The position numbers were made by a program, and so were the translations under genes. From assembly GCA_947034885.2 (NCBI GenBank), contig OX344752.2, forward strand, positions 13,764,001 through 13,828,000: a DNA stretch of 64,000 nt. Reading direction: 5' to 3'. Within the stretch, counting starts at the first letter, position 1, and each line of letters begins with the position of its first letter. Of the stretch, positions 48,103 through 60,543 are shown piece by piece. Under the pieces are notes generated by a model, which saw nothing but the letters and a program-made list of their open reading frames with translations, ran no database searches and had not been told where the DNA came from. Origin of the DNA: Thuidium tamariscinum (Eukaryota; Streptophyta; Bryopsida; Hypnales; Thuidiaceae).

Positions 48103-49009
48103 TTAACCCCTAAAGGACCATTGTCCCCTTAAGGACAAAATGGGTTTCAAGTAGGTTCCTATGAATTTAATTTTTGGGGAAACCTTTTGAAAACTTCACA
48201 TTAGATAGAAAAACTGATTAGCTTTGTGAGAATATAATTTTTATTTCAATTGGTGACTAGGAGTAAAAGTTATACAAGAAAGAACCCAAATTTTAATTTG
48301 GTGAGCAATAATTTTTTTTTGCAAGAATCCAAAATAAATTTTTTTCTTTCTTTCTAAAATAATATATTTTTGCCTACATGTGAAGTTTTGATTCCTTCCA
48401 TTTGGCCTTATAATGAGAAAGTTATGGACAATCTTGTTTTTCGGGCAATCTAAACATCTTCTTGACAAAATATCTTATAGGATTCAATTCTAAATGCAAT
48501 TTTCACAATTTTTCAAGAAAAATTGTTGGATAAGTTTATATTCATTTGCTAAAACAATCTCATAGTTGATATTATTGTATTTCAATCCTATCTTAGGGTT
48601 ACTAACCATTTAGTTTTTCTTTCAATCTTAGACCTACTTCTATTCAACAATTTTTTAAAGAATAGAAATCAAGTATTTTTTGGTGATTTTTTTTTTCTAA
48701 ACTCTCCACTCAACTTTTACTTCAAAATGTTATAAATTCAAGTTCTGTAGTACAAAATTTGACTACCATTTGAAAGTGCAGACCACAATTCAACAAAACT
48801 TGTTTTTTCCAACTTTGAATGCTCACATCTTTCAATCTATATGGTCAAACTTTATGAATTTTTTACCACATGATCTTAATCAAATTAAGTAAAAGATTCT
48901 ATAGTTAGATTCTAAAAATATATTTTTTTGGTTCTCTTAGGTTAATTCAACAAAATGATAGTTTAGAAAGGTTGTTGATAGAAAAGTGGCCTTGGTTCTT
49001 TGGAGGTGA
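48103..49009 (+). mobile_element. TTAA element, subfamily I copy 4
   Basis: It has a clean left end, TTAACCCCTAAAGGACCATT, and the full internal order. The right end is eroded (CCTTGGTTCTTTGGAGGTGAA) and has lost its TTAA. Confidence 0.75.
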
Positions 49010-50307
49010 AGAAGATTTTACCTTTACTAGAAAGAATAATTTCCAAGTAAATGTTTTAGTAAACGAACTCTTCAAAAATTACAAATCTTAAGAAAATAGG
49101 TATCTTGATATTTTAATTTGTTGAAAAAAAGAAACTTAATTAAAATCACAATTTTTTTTCTATGTTTGAAAATATATGCTAAAGAAAGCTAAATTTTCAT
49201 ACTTCTATACAATGTTGTATTGAATGTTTTTAGAATTATATTTGAGGTGGTTACAAGGAAGGCCTCTTGCTTTTTTGTCTCATTTTTGATTTCTTAAAGG
49301 GGTACTATTTAATTACAAAAATAATTCTGAAGAAATTTTAAAAAAATATGTTTAGTGTATATATCCTTGAGAAGAAAGTACCTTGGGATGAAAAAGTGTA
49401 GAAAAATTCTCTAACTAAGAGGCTAGAGAAGATAAAATCTTTTGAAAATGAATACTTCTATATTTTAATTAGTAAAAAATAGGAATAAATATTTAAAAAA
49501 TAAATAAAAACTTGCAATTTGGAAAGGATTGATGGAAATGCGATTTCAAAAAAAGAATGATTTTGAAACCATTTCCAGTGTTGAGTATTGTGTGCAATGG
49601 GTCCTATTTGCATGAATGTAGATGATACATGGTGAATTTCATTAAATTAGAAAAATTCCATTACTTTGACACTTTTTACAATTCAGACCACATAGTCTGA
49701 AATCTAGATTTGTCACAAATTTTTGAAATCTATATGTGTTATAGATGTATGAAATCTATATTTGTCTAGGATGTTTCAAGCCATATAGTTGAAATCTAAA
49801 ATTCTCATAGATTTTTTAAAACTATATGTGTCATAGATGTCTAAAATTCTTTCTGATCCTAGATATTAGCTTTTAGTTTTGACCCTATAGTTTGAAAAAT
49901 GGCATATAGAATACCTTCATTCTAACAAAATTCACCATACAAAAAATAAATTCATTTAAATTCTTTTTGGTGCACATGAATCTCTAGTGTGGAAATAGAC
50001 CACACAAATTTCAAGTTTACATCATTAATTTTGGATACTCTACACAATTAAAAAGCCCTAAATTGCAAAGTGCGACAAACTGTCTAAATTGAAATTTAAT
50101 TTAAGTCATGCTAAAATTTATATTTTTTGTTCATCAAATTTTTCTAAAAAATTCACTAAAGTCTCAAATGAAGTTTAGATGTTAGCTTAAGGGATTCAAT
50201 TTCTAATGAATTATGTATATATATATTGTGTGTGTGTGTGTGACTGTGTGTGTATGTATATATAATCATGTGATAGAGTAGAAAATATTCTTTTTCTATA
50301 ATTTAAA
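49010..50307. other. AT-rich desert
   Basis: No gene is seen. Imperfect repeats of GAAATCTATATTTGTC-like sequence occur at about 49685-49860, and a TG-rich microsatellite lies near 50228-50260. Confidence 0.45.
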
Positions 50308-50605
50308 TAAGGTAGGGGGTTGTAAAAGCGACCCTTTACCAGCTAATTTGCATTTTGGGGAAGCTAAACTCCTTCAAACAATTTTTAGTAAATTTTTGCG
50401 TTAAGAAAAATGGAATTGGCATCTAACCCAAGTCATTTCATATTTTTTGGACCTTCATGGAATTAGCTATGAATTTTTGAAGTTGAAAGTACAATGGTTT
50501 TTAAAAGCAACCCCCTCCTGAAATGTACACTTTCGGTACATGTTAGAGGCAAAATCTACCAGATCGCTTTTAGAGACATGGTCACAATTACAACCCCCTA
50601 CCTTA
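50308..50605. mobile_element. TA-flanked MITE, copy 2
   Basis: The termini TAAGGTAGGGGGTTGTAA and TTACAACCCCCTACCTTA are near-perfect inverted repeats. The body aligns with 227-557 (CTAACCCAAGTCATTTCATA, GAAGTTGAAAG, AAATGTACACT). Confidence 0.82.
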
Positions 50606-50687
50606 CTACAATATTTACTATAATATTCAAATGTGAACATCTTTTTCAATATAAAAAATAATCAAAATGATGATTGTGTCAAAACTT

Positions 50688-50689
<2 letters not shown>

Positions 50690-50733
<44 letters not shown>
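50690..50733. repeat. (AT)n microsatellite
   Basis: It is an uninterrupted AT run of about 43 bp. Confidence 0.9.
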
Positions 50734-50736
<3 letters not shown>

Positions 50737-51259
50737 CACATCAAGGGCCATATGTAAGCTATTTTGGGAATTGAATGTTTAAATTTAATTAGGATGAATC
50801 AATCCTTTGTTAGTAATCAATCATTTAATTAAGAAATTATACTATTTTTTGTTGAAGATTTTATCTCTAAAAATCCTTCTTAATAGTTGTTTACTTGACA
50901 AGTATAAAGAATTTGGATCATAATATCTTTCTAAAGTTTAGCCTTGTAGCTAGTGATTTACTTCCTTTTAAGGATTTTTAACTATAATTTTTTTTTCCAA
51001 CTGATTAACTAAGGAGATGCATTGCAATACTATTCATCCATAAATTTATTAAAAAATTTCAACATCAAAGTAGTGTTTAGCTTTGAAAGTTTAGAAAAGG
51101 ACTCTAGATTAGTCTTAGCAAAGTGATGGTATTGGTACCTTTGAATTTGGTTTGGTCCAAATGAAAAGCAAATTGTTTTTCAATTCTCACAAAATGCACT
51201 AATATGTTAGTTTTGAACAAATTTAGAACCATAAGTTCAAATTCTAGTGTAAATTCATG
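50734..51259. other. AT-rich spacer
   Basis: Nothing is recognised. Confidence 0.5.
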
Positions 51260-51986
51260 AGATTTTAAATAAAGATAACTTTATTGAAAGGAAAAAATTG
51301 TATTAGATCAAGAAAAAATTTGGAATTTGTTTTCTAGGTTCATATATACGTGGAAAGATTTGAATCAATCCAACTTGATCAATGAACCAAAGGATAGTGA
51401 GCAATTTTTGCTTAGAGGTAGTGATGGATTCTCTACTCTAAAATAAAATTTGAAGTCCTTTATTTTACTCAATTTTCAATGTTTTTTGAAAAAGATAAAA
51501 TCATAGAATGTAGATTGTTTTACACAACTGATTGCAACCATTGGGATTGGCATTTGAATTTGACAACTGAATTCTCAACAATTTAGTATTCTAAATCATT
51601 CTGTACTTATTTCTACTTATTATTTTTTCCCTATATCTTGTACAATTCCAAATGATTTGAAATTTTTCAAGCATGTAATTAGTTTGCCTTGAAGAATGAA
51701 TCCAAAAAAGCATCACCATTTTGGACATTTTAATACAAATGTAACCTTATGACATAAGTACTACTACTTGGATTTTTGAAAGTTCATATCTTACAATCTA
51801 CCTAGTTGAAATCTCTAAAAAAATTTCCACATGTTTTCAAGTTAGCATCCCATTAGCATACTACAAAATCCTATGATTGCATCTGTCCAAAATTTTATTT
51901 ATTTATTCAAATGTGGTTCTTGTACTAGAAATGGCATTTTGGGAGCATTCATAGTAAAAACATAGTCAAAGAACTTAAAGGGTTGA
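51260..51986 (+). mobile_element. TTAA element, subfamily II copy 4 (right 75%)
   Basis: It aligns with the right three quarters of 41517-42452 (TTTGAAGTCCTTTATTT, CAACCATTGGGATTG, TTCCAAATGATTTGAAA, AAAACATAGTC). The right terminus is eroded (ACTTAAAGGGTTGAAC) and the left end is missing. Confidence 0.65.
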
Positions 51987-53845
51987 ACAACACATCCTCT
52001 ATTGTTTTTTAAAATTTGCATGTAAATACCTAACATAATTATCTACACAACATTGATGATTTCCATAGTGGGATAGTGCCTCCTTCACCACAAAGTTCAT
52101 TCAAAATATTTTGTCTCTAGCTCCAATTGAAATTTATTTTCTTTTAACTACAAACATTATAATCAATCTTACAATCTATGCATTCAAATGGTTTTGAATT
52201 TTATTTGCACATTCCTATTGTATTTTAGTACAAATTTTTATAGTTGAAAGTTTGGAAATATTTTTATTTTTCAACCATGCTCAATGCATTCACAGTAAAG
52301 TAGTACTTTTGATACTTTTCTTGAACAATAGTCAAGGGATTTTAGAGGTTAATTCCTAAAAAACAATGTATTGACTTTTTTAAATAGTGAATTCAATTGA
52401 GAATATTATGAAAAATATAATTTAAATGGGGTCATATTTTATCACACTAAAATCAAAGATGAACATGATATGTATTTTTGAACTAATAAATTAAATTTTA
52501 AAAATAAGTCTAAATCTACAAATGACCTACTCAAAGTAGCTCAAAAAATATAAGATTTTGGTCTCTAGAGTTTGAATTGGTTATAATTATCTACATTCCT
52601 ATGAATTCTAACAACATAGTATCATTAATCCTAAAGTTGCACATTAAAAACACTTTAGAATGCGACTTGCTAACATGTGACATGAAATATTACATGTGTT
52701 TTTTATAATTGCCCTTAAGCACATTCTCAATGACTAAAGGAGATATATGCTAGAGTATTTTTTTATACTATACATTACCTAAATTCTTGTACAAATGCCA
52801 ATACCACACAACTTTTTTCATTTGGATGATTGCACAAAGCAATGAAAGTATTAGGAGCATTTCAAATTTTTTTCTATTCAAAAAGCTTGCATTAGACAAG
52901 GTAGAGGTTATTTTATTGTTTTGTCTTAGCATTTACATTAAAACTCTAAAAGATTCATGATTAATTTAGATAAGTTATACTTAACCATTTTCCATCTTAT
53001 AAGATATTTTCATAATTTTCAAGAATGTTTTATTATTTGTCCAAACTATAGGCCAAATATTGAAGTGAATAAGATCTCTTTTATTCAACTCTACCACAAT
53101 TTATAAATCTAATGTGAATTAAAACCCTTGATAAGACTATTTTGAATCACAAATCAAGTAGAAGATTGTGTGACAATGCTACTAAGTTTGAAATCTTGGT
53201 TCAAAGATGTAGGTAGGTGGCACAATTAGGAAAGTGTACGTCGTTTTTTTTTAGGTGCACATACCTTATAAGCACTATTGTAGTGATTGCAATACCAAGA
53301 GACATATGCATAAGCTATTTGTTGTCTTTAATAATCCCATTTGGTATTTATAAATAACCTCATTTGATATTTGGTATTTACATTCAATACTCCTATTGTA
53401 TACATTGCGAAATCAAATATACTTCATGAGAGAAAACTCATATTGAATCATCGAATCATTGAATTTGTAGGTTGGCTGTTATAGTCACTTTTGGGTGAAT
53501 TATTACATACAATGCCAAAGCACCCAATAAAAATTTAATTTTTTGAAAATTACAATAGGGTATGGGGAAGTCCCCTCCTCCTCTCCCTTCTTGTAATTTT
53601 CAAAAAAATTTAAATTTTATAAACACCCCTGTCCATTCTTGTAATTTTCAATAGCTAATTTTTTGGCAATCGATATGGGACAATCAGTTTTCATCTTGTA
53701 TACGTGTGTATATCCATCCATATATATATAGTATGTGTATGTGTGTGTTTGTAGTACTATATATACTTATACATGTATCTATATACAATATTATATCTAC
53801 ATCCATACACATTTTGTAGTATCATATCCATTTCCGTACATAAAT
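51987..53845. other. AT-rich desert
   Basis: No gene is seen. TTTTAGAGGTTAATTCC near 52340 may be an eroded terminus of another TTAA element. Confidence 0.4.
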
Positions 53846-53965
53846 CGCAATATTTGTATTCGTATTTCAAGACTATCAATATTCATATTCATATCACAAT
53901 ATTTGTATTCATATTTCAAGACAATATCAATATTCATATTTGTATCGCAATATTTCAAGATCAAT
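53846..53965 (+). repeat. Short minisatellite, ~53-bp unit, about 2.3 copies
   Basis: The unit holds CGCAATATTTGTATTC, ATATTTCAAGAC and ATCAATATTCATATT. Confidence 0.75.
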
Positions 53966-55981
53966 GGTAGAGAAGAGTGTATTTGTTTTTGTTTTTAGAA
54001 TCAACAATTGGTGCTTGGGAGGGGGGAAGGGGGGCATTAATTAATTGAAAAAGAGTGACAACCACTTTTTAGCGTATTGTTGTATTGTATTGAGTAAAGA
54101 CTTGTGTAAATGAGCATCAAGAGAGCTACTTTTTGACAAATGCACATTTGATAAGCCAATGATTTATTTTTAAAAGAAATTAAATATCCCTTCAACCTTG
54201 AAAATAATGAGAATATTGCGAACAAATTTCTTCAAAAATTATTTTTTTCCCTCCTTACAAGTATCAATGCTTGTAGTTGCATTAGTTTGAAATTTCCATT
54301 GCCATAATAAGAGCGTTAAAGATCAGTAAGTACTCATGAGGGGGCTTCTTTGCAAGGTTGCCTAAGAAGAGAGAGACATTTAGTTCACAATAAAACTATA
54401 TGCAAAGCCATTACTTGGCCATTTGTTTGCAAATTTGGTTCCATTGCTTTCCTTATTTGATTTTTAATTCTAATTTTAATCACTAATGCAAAATCTTAGG
54501 GCCAATACTTGGGTGCTTGCAAGAAACACCTATCCTATTTTCTCATACATTCATTGCCAAAGTTGTTTTGTGCAATAAGTATTGCAAAATTAATTGAATG
54601 AACATGAAAATAAAAAATAAGCTTTTGTAGCAATAGAAAATGTACTACAATTTTTTCAATTTTTTCAAAATGAATTCAAAAAGTGAAATTGAATGTTGAA
54701 TATTTGTCATATTTTTAATTTTGTTGGTTTTAGTACTATTGACTACCTTTCATAAATAATTACATCGTCAAATTTGGTATGGTAGCTCTTTTAATAGAAA
54801 TACACTTTTTTAGGAGAAAGATTTTCAAAAGCATGTTCCAAATGTGCTTTACATTGGCCTAAAAGTGTCCTATATTCAGGTTGAATTTATGTTGAATTAA
54901 AAATGTTTTTTTAGTTCTAGCTTTGATTTTAATTGGCAAAAATAGCCACTTTAAAACACAATTTTTGAAGGTATTTTTAATTTTAAAAAATAGAATTATA
55001 GAAGTGTCATTTTTTAGCATAAATTGTAGCCTATAGTTCAAAATAAAATTTCCAGGTACACAAAAAACTCAATAGAAGTAATTGGAGGCCTATAAATAGT
55101 GCTTTCCATATGTCAATGTAAACTATTTTTATGGAAAATGAAGTTGTACCATCCATCCTAGCTTTCTAATGATGAACATTACAAATTGTCAAAATAATAG
55201 ATTTGAAATTAATTGACCATCCAAATTTCATATTTGATACCTACAATAGTACAAAAGGTGACTAGTAACATAAAAAGTACTCAAATACTAAAAATAAAAA
55301 ATGTTGTTAAAAAATTAAAATCAATTACAAGCTAGGCCACATCATATCCAAGTTTGACCAGCTTGTTAGTAAATACGTTTGAAGCCCACATTACAAAAAT
55401 AAATAGAATGTCAAATGTAATTAAGACCTTCAATTAGAGCTTTAAGCTCACATTACACAACTAATGCTTCAACATCAACAACAACATCAATTCTTTGTAA
55501 TTTAATTCATATAATATTTATGTTAGAGCATCCCCATGCGTGCACACCAAAGGGCTGAAATATGTTAATGTGGCGTGTTTGGTGTTTGGCACTGCCCCAT
55601 GCCAAACACGCCAAGCAAAAAAATCAACTAGTCAACACTTCAAAGTAAGAATGGCACTGAATTGTTGTAGGTCTTCCCTATGGCTCACTATACCCTGATT
55701 TGTTCAATTATGGCACACTCTCAGGGAATAATTAGCCATTTGGAGCTCTAAGGCCCAACACTTGGCCTGACTATTCCATTTGGCTTCATAAAAGTGGTCC
55801 TTTGGCTTGGGAGATGTGTTTAGTGAGTGAATTACTAGTGTAAGCATGGGTCAACTAAGATTTTGAAGGACCTTTAGTAGTCATCAATCCATGCGAAACT
55901 CCACTTGGCGCCCCTACTTGAGGGGTTTGACATGGAAATGCTCTCATTCCAAACAAATGTAAGTGTAGCAAGCAGAACGTT
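53966..55981. other. AT-rich desert
   Basis: No gene is seen. TGGGTGCTTGCAAGAAACACC near 54510 resembles the termini of the 27722-28277 family, so an old copy may start there. A GGCGTGTTTGG / CCAAACACGCC inverted pair lies near 55573-55611. Confidence 0.4.
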
Positions 55982-56223
55982 AAATCCTACCATCGAAGGT
56001 AGGCCCAACGGGATAAATGTCATTTTACTAGGGGTTGACAAGGATTTAGGGTTTATATTTTTGTTGGTTTTTGTGGCATGTGAAGGCCCCCTTTGCCTAA
56101 TTTGGGGTCTCTGATTCTAAATATGAATTCAGAATTTGATAAAGAATTTTAAAAAAATAAAAAAATTCAGCATTTTATCTTGGGGTAAATCTAGCCTGTG
56201 GGCCCACCTTTGATGGTAGGATT
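55982..56223. mobile_element. 0.24-kb TIR element (AATCCTACCATC termini)
   Basis: AATCCTACCATCGAAGGTAG then GCCCA at the left is inverted at the right as GGGCCCACC then TTTGATGGTAGGATT. The interior (TTTTACTAGGGGTTGACAAG, GGGTTTATATTT) matches 61340-61560 in inverse orientation. Confidence 0.75.
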
Positions 56224-56336
56224 CAATACTACGCATGTAGCAATATGACTACTTTCTTCATTCTAAATAGTATTTTCTTTTTAATAGTGTTACTCCTACA
56301 AACATGGGATTATACCAAATAGAGTTTTATCATTAG

Positions 56337-56548
56337 TTAACCCCTAAATGCCTAAGGCCTTTTTTGAGCTTCTAGGAAATTTTCTAAAGTGAACAAAAAA
56401 TCAACTTTATGATGAGCTTTATCAAATTTTTTTGAAATGTAAATGTACAAATTCAAAGTAGACATATTAAAGGTCATTTAGAAAAAGAAAACACACCAAT
56501 ATCATTTATGGATTAAAAGATTATAATATTTGATCATGAAGGTGTTAA
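56337..56548. mobile_element. 0.21-kb TTAA MITE, decayed
   Basis: The left end is TTAACCCCTAAATGCC. The right end, GATCATGAAGGTGTTAA, is a weak inverse. Confidence 0.45.
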
Positions 56549-56593
56549 AACTGCAAAAAAGACTTGAAGTCTTTCAATCCTCTTTTCACATGT

Positions 56594-58923
56594 CACTATA
56601 AGAAAACAACGAATTTTGGGACGAAAAAAAAAACACGATTTTCGTGTCAAACACGATGTCTCCTAAAATCTGTCAAAATGGACAAGCAAAAAACATGGTG
56701 GAAAAAACGGAAAACACGTTCTTTTTTCACTACAAGAGATTGGGGTATGTTAAGTGCATTTTTAAGTAAGAAAATGCATAATTAAAAGTCAAGAACATTA
56801 AGTAATTTTTGCTAAATATCTTGTGTCTAGGACATGCATTATTATCTCTTCCTAAATGTTTTTTTAATGTCTTTTTAGGCAAATTGTGCGCGACTTTAAG
56901 TCATGTTGAAAAGACAATTTCAATTTTAAAAGTCATGCTTAAAAGACAATATCAATTTCAATACAAGGTCCACATGTCACCTACCTACTTGCCCATCAAG
57001 GCAATCCACTAGCCAAGTGGTTCCAACAGGGTTTGAACCTTGCACCCCTTGGCTAGTAGGACAAGGCCCTTTGCCATAACACCATACATACACGTACATG
57101 ATGACTAAATGATTATAATGTCATTTACTTAGTTGTTTTCTACGTTTAACATTTCCTTGGTGAATTCAGCAGACTTCAGATGCCATTTAGGCATAGTAAA
57201 ATAACTTTTTTTGAAAAACTTTGAACTGAGAAAAGTTGAATAATCAAGCTGAATTTCACCTCCAAAAATCCATTTGCAATTTCAAGTCTCTGATCAAAAG
57301 TTATGAACAAAATACAGAGGGGATGTTTAAAAGTGCTTAAAAAATTGTTCATTCCAACCCCTCTCTAAATTTTGTCCATAACTTTTGATTGGACACTCAA
57401 AATTGCAAACAGATTTTTGGAGGTGAAAGTTAGATTGATTTTACAACTTTTGTTAGTTCAAATGTTACAAAAAAATGTATTTTACCATGCCTAACTGGCA
57501 TCTGAAGTCTGCTGATTCCAAAAATGAAAGTTCCATTGTACAAAGAAAATTTATTTGACACTTTTGTACTAAAGTGAACAAAAATATGTTGATTTTTTTG
57601 GTGACTTAAAACACAACTTACAATGAAACTTTAAAATGTGACTTAAAATGCGACTTAAAATGCAACTTAAAATGCATTCCCATGACCATTTAGCAAAACA
57701 TGCTTAAATGTACATATAAAAAAATTTCAGCTTGACCTTTTAGCAAGAAAATTGGATTTTCAGTACTTTCATACTAAAATACCTACTTAAATATACCCCA
57801 ATCTCTTGTAGTGTTTTTTGAACATTTTTCAAGACAGGTTAATTCGAGGGATCCAAATAGTGCCATTTGGCAGTGTAGAAAGGTCCACATCAGCAACTTT
57901 TTGGTGGGCAATGCCACCTATGATATTTTTTTCATTCATTGCGTCATCCATGTTTTTTGTGACGTGGACCCCCAAATTATGCTGACGTGGACTCCAAATT
58001 ATGCTGATGTGGCATGCTTTGTCAGCACACTTTTGGGTCACTTGAAAATTGTAATGGTGTTTTTTAAGACATCAAATTAAACATCAGTTAGTACACTATA
58101 TCTACAATTCCAAGTCAGAAAATAAATAATATTAAAATAAAAAATAAAACAATTAAATTAAATTAAATTATTAAATTAAAAAAATTAAAAAACTTACCAC
58201 TTACCTTTTTGAGAATTTTTGATGGTGAAATGAAAAGATTACTTCATTTAAAGTTAATGAAAATGAAGGAAGAAAAGCCTATACGTATATCCTTTCTCAG
58301 CCTTAGGTGAGACAAAAGATATGGGATTTGAGAAAATGGCAACTTGACAATTGAATATGTTGATGTCATTTGAGACATGTCATGTCATTTCAAACATGTC
58401 ACGTCATTTCAAACATCAAGATGTTTTCTTGAACATCTCAACGTTATTTTTGCATATCCCATATCTATTGTCTCTCCTCCCAGTCTCCCACCACTGGATT
58501 AGTATAAAGACCACTTGTTTTCATCCATATTATGCATCAAAATCATCCATCCATTCCCTTTTTTCTTGCAAAACATGCCACGTGGCTGCCCTTTCTCTAA
58601 AATTTTCACTTGTGGTCAATTTATTACTACACACCATAAATTTTTTAATTAATTTAAAAAAAATTAGAATAAACTCTTTGCTGACGTGGCCATCTATGTT
58701 TTTTTGAATGTTTGAAAAAATCTTACCATGTTCTATGTGATGTCCAAAAAAACATCCCTGTCTTAGTGGACATATCCACATTGTACGAAAAACATGCAAT
58801 GTTTCTAGTGACATCTAATAAAATCCTGCGAGCGCTGTCGTGTTTTTTAAAAACATGATGCGTTTTTAAAAATATGACGTGTTTTTGTTTTGACGACACA
58901 GAAAACGTGAGTTTCTTATAGTG
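56594..58923. mobile_element. 2.3-kb CACTA element hosting a second CACTA element
   Basis: It starts CACTATAAGAAAAC and ends GTTTCTTATAGTG, with a 3-bp target duplication TGT at both sides (56591-56593 and 58924-58926). ACACG and CGTGTT motifs cluster near both ends, like CACTA subterminal repeats. Excluding the nested element, about 1.24 kb remain. The short open frames there have no transposase resemblance, so it is non-autonomous. Confidence 0.85.
56728..57813. mobile_element. Nested 1.1-kb CACTA element
   Basis: It starts CACTACAAGAGATTGGGG and ends CCCCAATCTCTTGTAGTG, a perfect 18-bp inverted pair. TTT flanks both ends (56725-56727 and 57814-57816). The interior is related to 39025-39773 and shares TGTCTAGGACA with 35583-35784. 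A 12-bp tandem array of AAAATGCGACTT-like units lies near 57630-57676. No protein is encoded. Confidence 0.9.
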
Positions 58924-58926
58924 TGT

Positions 58927-59370
58927 CAAATCCAATAAGTTGGTTGCCAAAAAAATATGAGGTTAAAGGACCTAAATTGCACAATTACAATCAAATTATG
59001 GCTTCTCAAAATTTGCTCTACAATTTTTTTAATGAATTTCTAATGTGATTTTTTCTACAAGATCTAGTGTATTTGAGGCTTATTTCCAAGAGCCCTCAAC
59101 ACTAAAGAAAGTCAAGATTGCAATGGGTTCCCTTGCACAAAATCTTCAATAGAAAAATCGTAGTCAATCATTTTCAAGATCACATTTTTGATGCTTAAAG
59201 TAGACTTCAAAAATAATTCTCCAAAAATACAAACTACATAAAATAGCAACTTGCTTGTGTTTGCAAACACAAGATTTTGGTGCCTTGGGCATTTAGGAAT
59301 TAATGTAGACTGTACTTCATTCCAATGCAAATTTGCAAATTCGTGCATTGCAAACACCTTGAATAGCAAA
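58927..59370. other. AT-rich spacer
   Basis: Nothing is recognised. Confidence 0.5.
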
Positions 59371-59620
59371 TACTATACTATGCTAGTGTGCACTATGCCA
59401 ATGCCATAGTCAGAATTAAAGTAAAAGTAATTTTCTAATTTTTGAGGATCATAAAAACTTTGAAATTCAATAACTTTCATACCATAGGTCAAAACACCAT
59501 GAAACCAAGCTTGTGCATCCTTCCTTGTCGAGTTCTTTCTAACGGTACTAAGAATGCAATAGGAGAAGCGCGATCCAAGAGATTTCAACGTAACAAACAA
59601 AACAAAACAAATTACATGTC
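59371..59620 (-). repeat. Dispersed repeat 'R', copy D
   Basis: Inverted relative to 34612-34860 and in tandem with 60544-60796, from which it is separated only by the TTAA element at 59621-60543. One minus-strand frame (59600-59373) is open for 75 codons. Confidence 0.75.
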
Positions 59621-60543
59621 TTAACCCCTATAAGCCCATTGTCCCCTAGGGAGACAACTTGGAGTTCGGGTAAGTTCTGTAGACCTCAATTTTTAATGAA
59701 TCTTCTTGAAACTTTCTCATAAGATAGGAAAACTGATTAGCTTCGTGGGAATATAATTCTTATTTCAATTGGTGCCCGGGAGCAAAAGTTATACCACAAA
59801 AAGCACAGATTTTAACTCGGCGGGCAGAAAAATAAATTCACAAAAACTTGAAATTTAATTTTTTTAATTTTTTAATCTAATAGATTATATTTTTGTCTAC
59901 GTGTGAAGCTTTGATTCATTCCATTTGGATTAGTTATGTGAAAGTTATGAACAATCTTGTTTTTGGGCACTTTTTGAAAAAATAACTTATAGGATTCATT
60001 TCTGAATGCAATTTTCACATTTTTTGAAAATAAAATTGTTTGACAAGGTTAAATTTTCTTGCTAGAAAAATCTCACCATTGGGATTATTGTATTTCAAAT
60101 CCATCTTAGAGCTATTAACGATTTAATTTTTCTTTCAATCTTGGACCTACCTCTACTTAATAATTTTTTAAGGAATGAAAATCAAGCTGATTTTTTTTTT
60201 GAATTTTTTTTCCTAGACTTTCAACTTAATTCTTAAACACAAATTTTTTTAACTCAAAGTCCATAGTGTAAAAAAATTCAACAAATGGCAATCAAAGGCA
60301 TCTAAAATTGCAGGACAATGTTTAAAAAAACTATGTTTTTCAACTTTGAATGCTCATATCTTCCAATCTATACGATCAAACTTCATGAAATTCTTACCAC
60401 ATGATTTAAGACAAACAAAGTAGAAGATCCTATAGTTAGATTCTATAAAAACATTTTTTTTTGTTTTTTTGGATGAACACAGTAAAAATAGCAGTTTTGA
60501 GTGTTTTTTGACAAAAAAATGGCCTTGGGCCTTTAGGGGTTAA
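59621..60543 (+). mobile_element. TTAA element, subfamily I copy 5, with empty-site evidence
   Basis: The left end is TTAACCCCTATAAGCCCA and the right end GGCCTTTAGGGGTTAA. It splits two tandem R units. Its flanks are GTC-TTAA and TTAA-AGTATAGA; the equivalent unfilled junction beyond copy C (about 60791-60804) reads ATC-TTAA-AGTATAGA. A single TTAA has become two, so TTAA is the target duplication and the element termini are CCCCTA and TAGGGG. Confidence 0.88.

Noticed and set aside
50220..50735. TG and AT microsatellites considered as a centromeric or origin signal
   Set aside because: They are short simple repeats with no higher-order array.
53735..53998. 87-codon frame rich in Tyr, Ile and Phe
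   Set aside because: It is produced by a TATA/CATATT minisatellite and dinucleotide runs.
56990..57075. tRNA-like sequence with a GGTTTGAACC box (TpsiC-arm-like)
   Set aside because: Only the B-box-like string is convincing. I could not fold a cloverleaf with an anticodon stem, and it lies inside a CACTA element.
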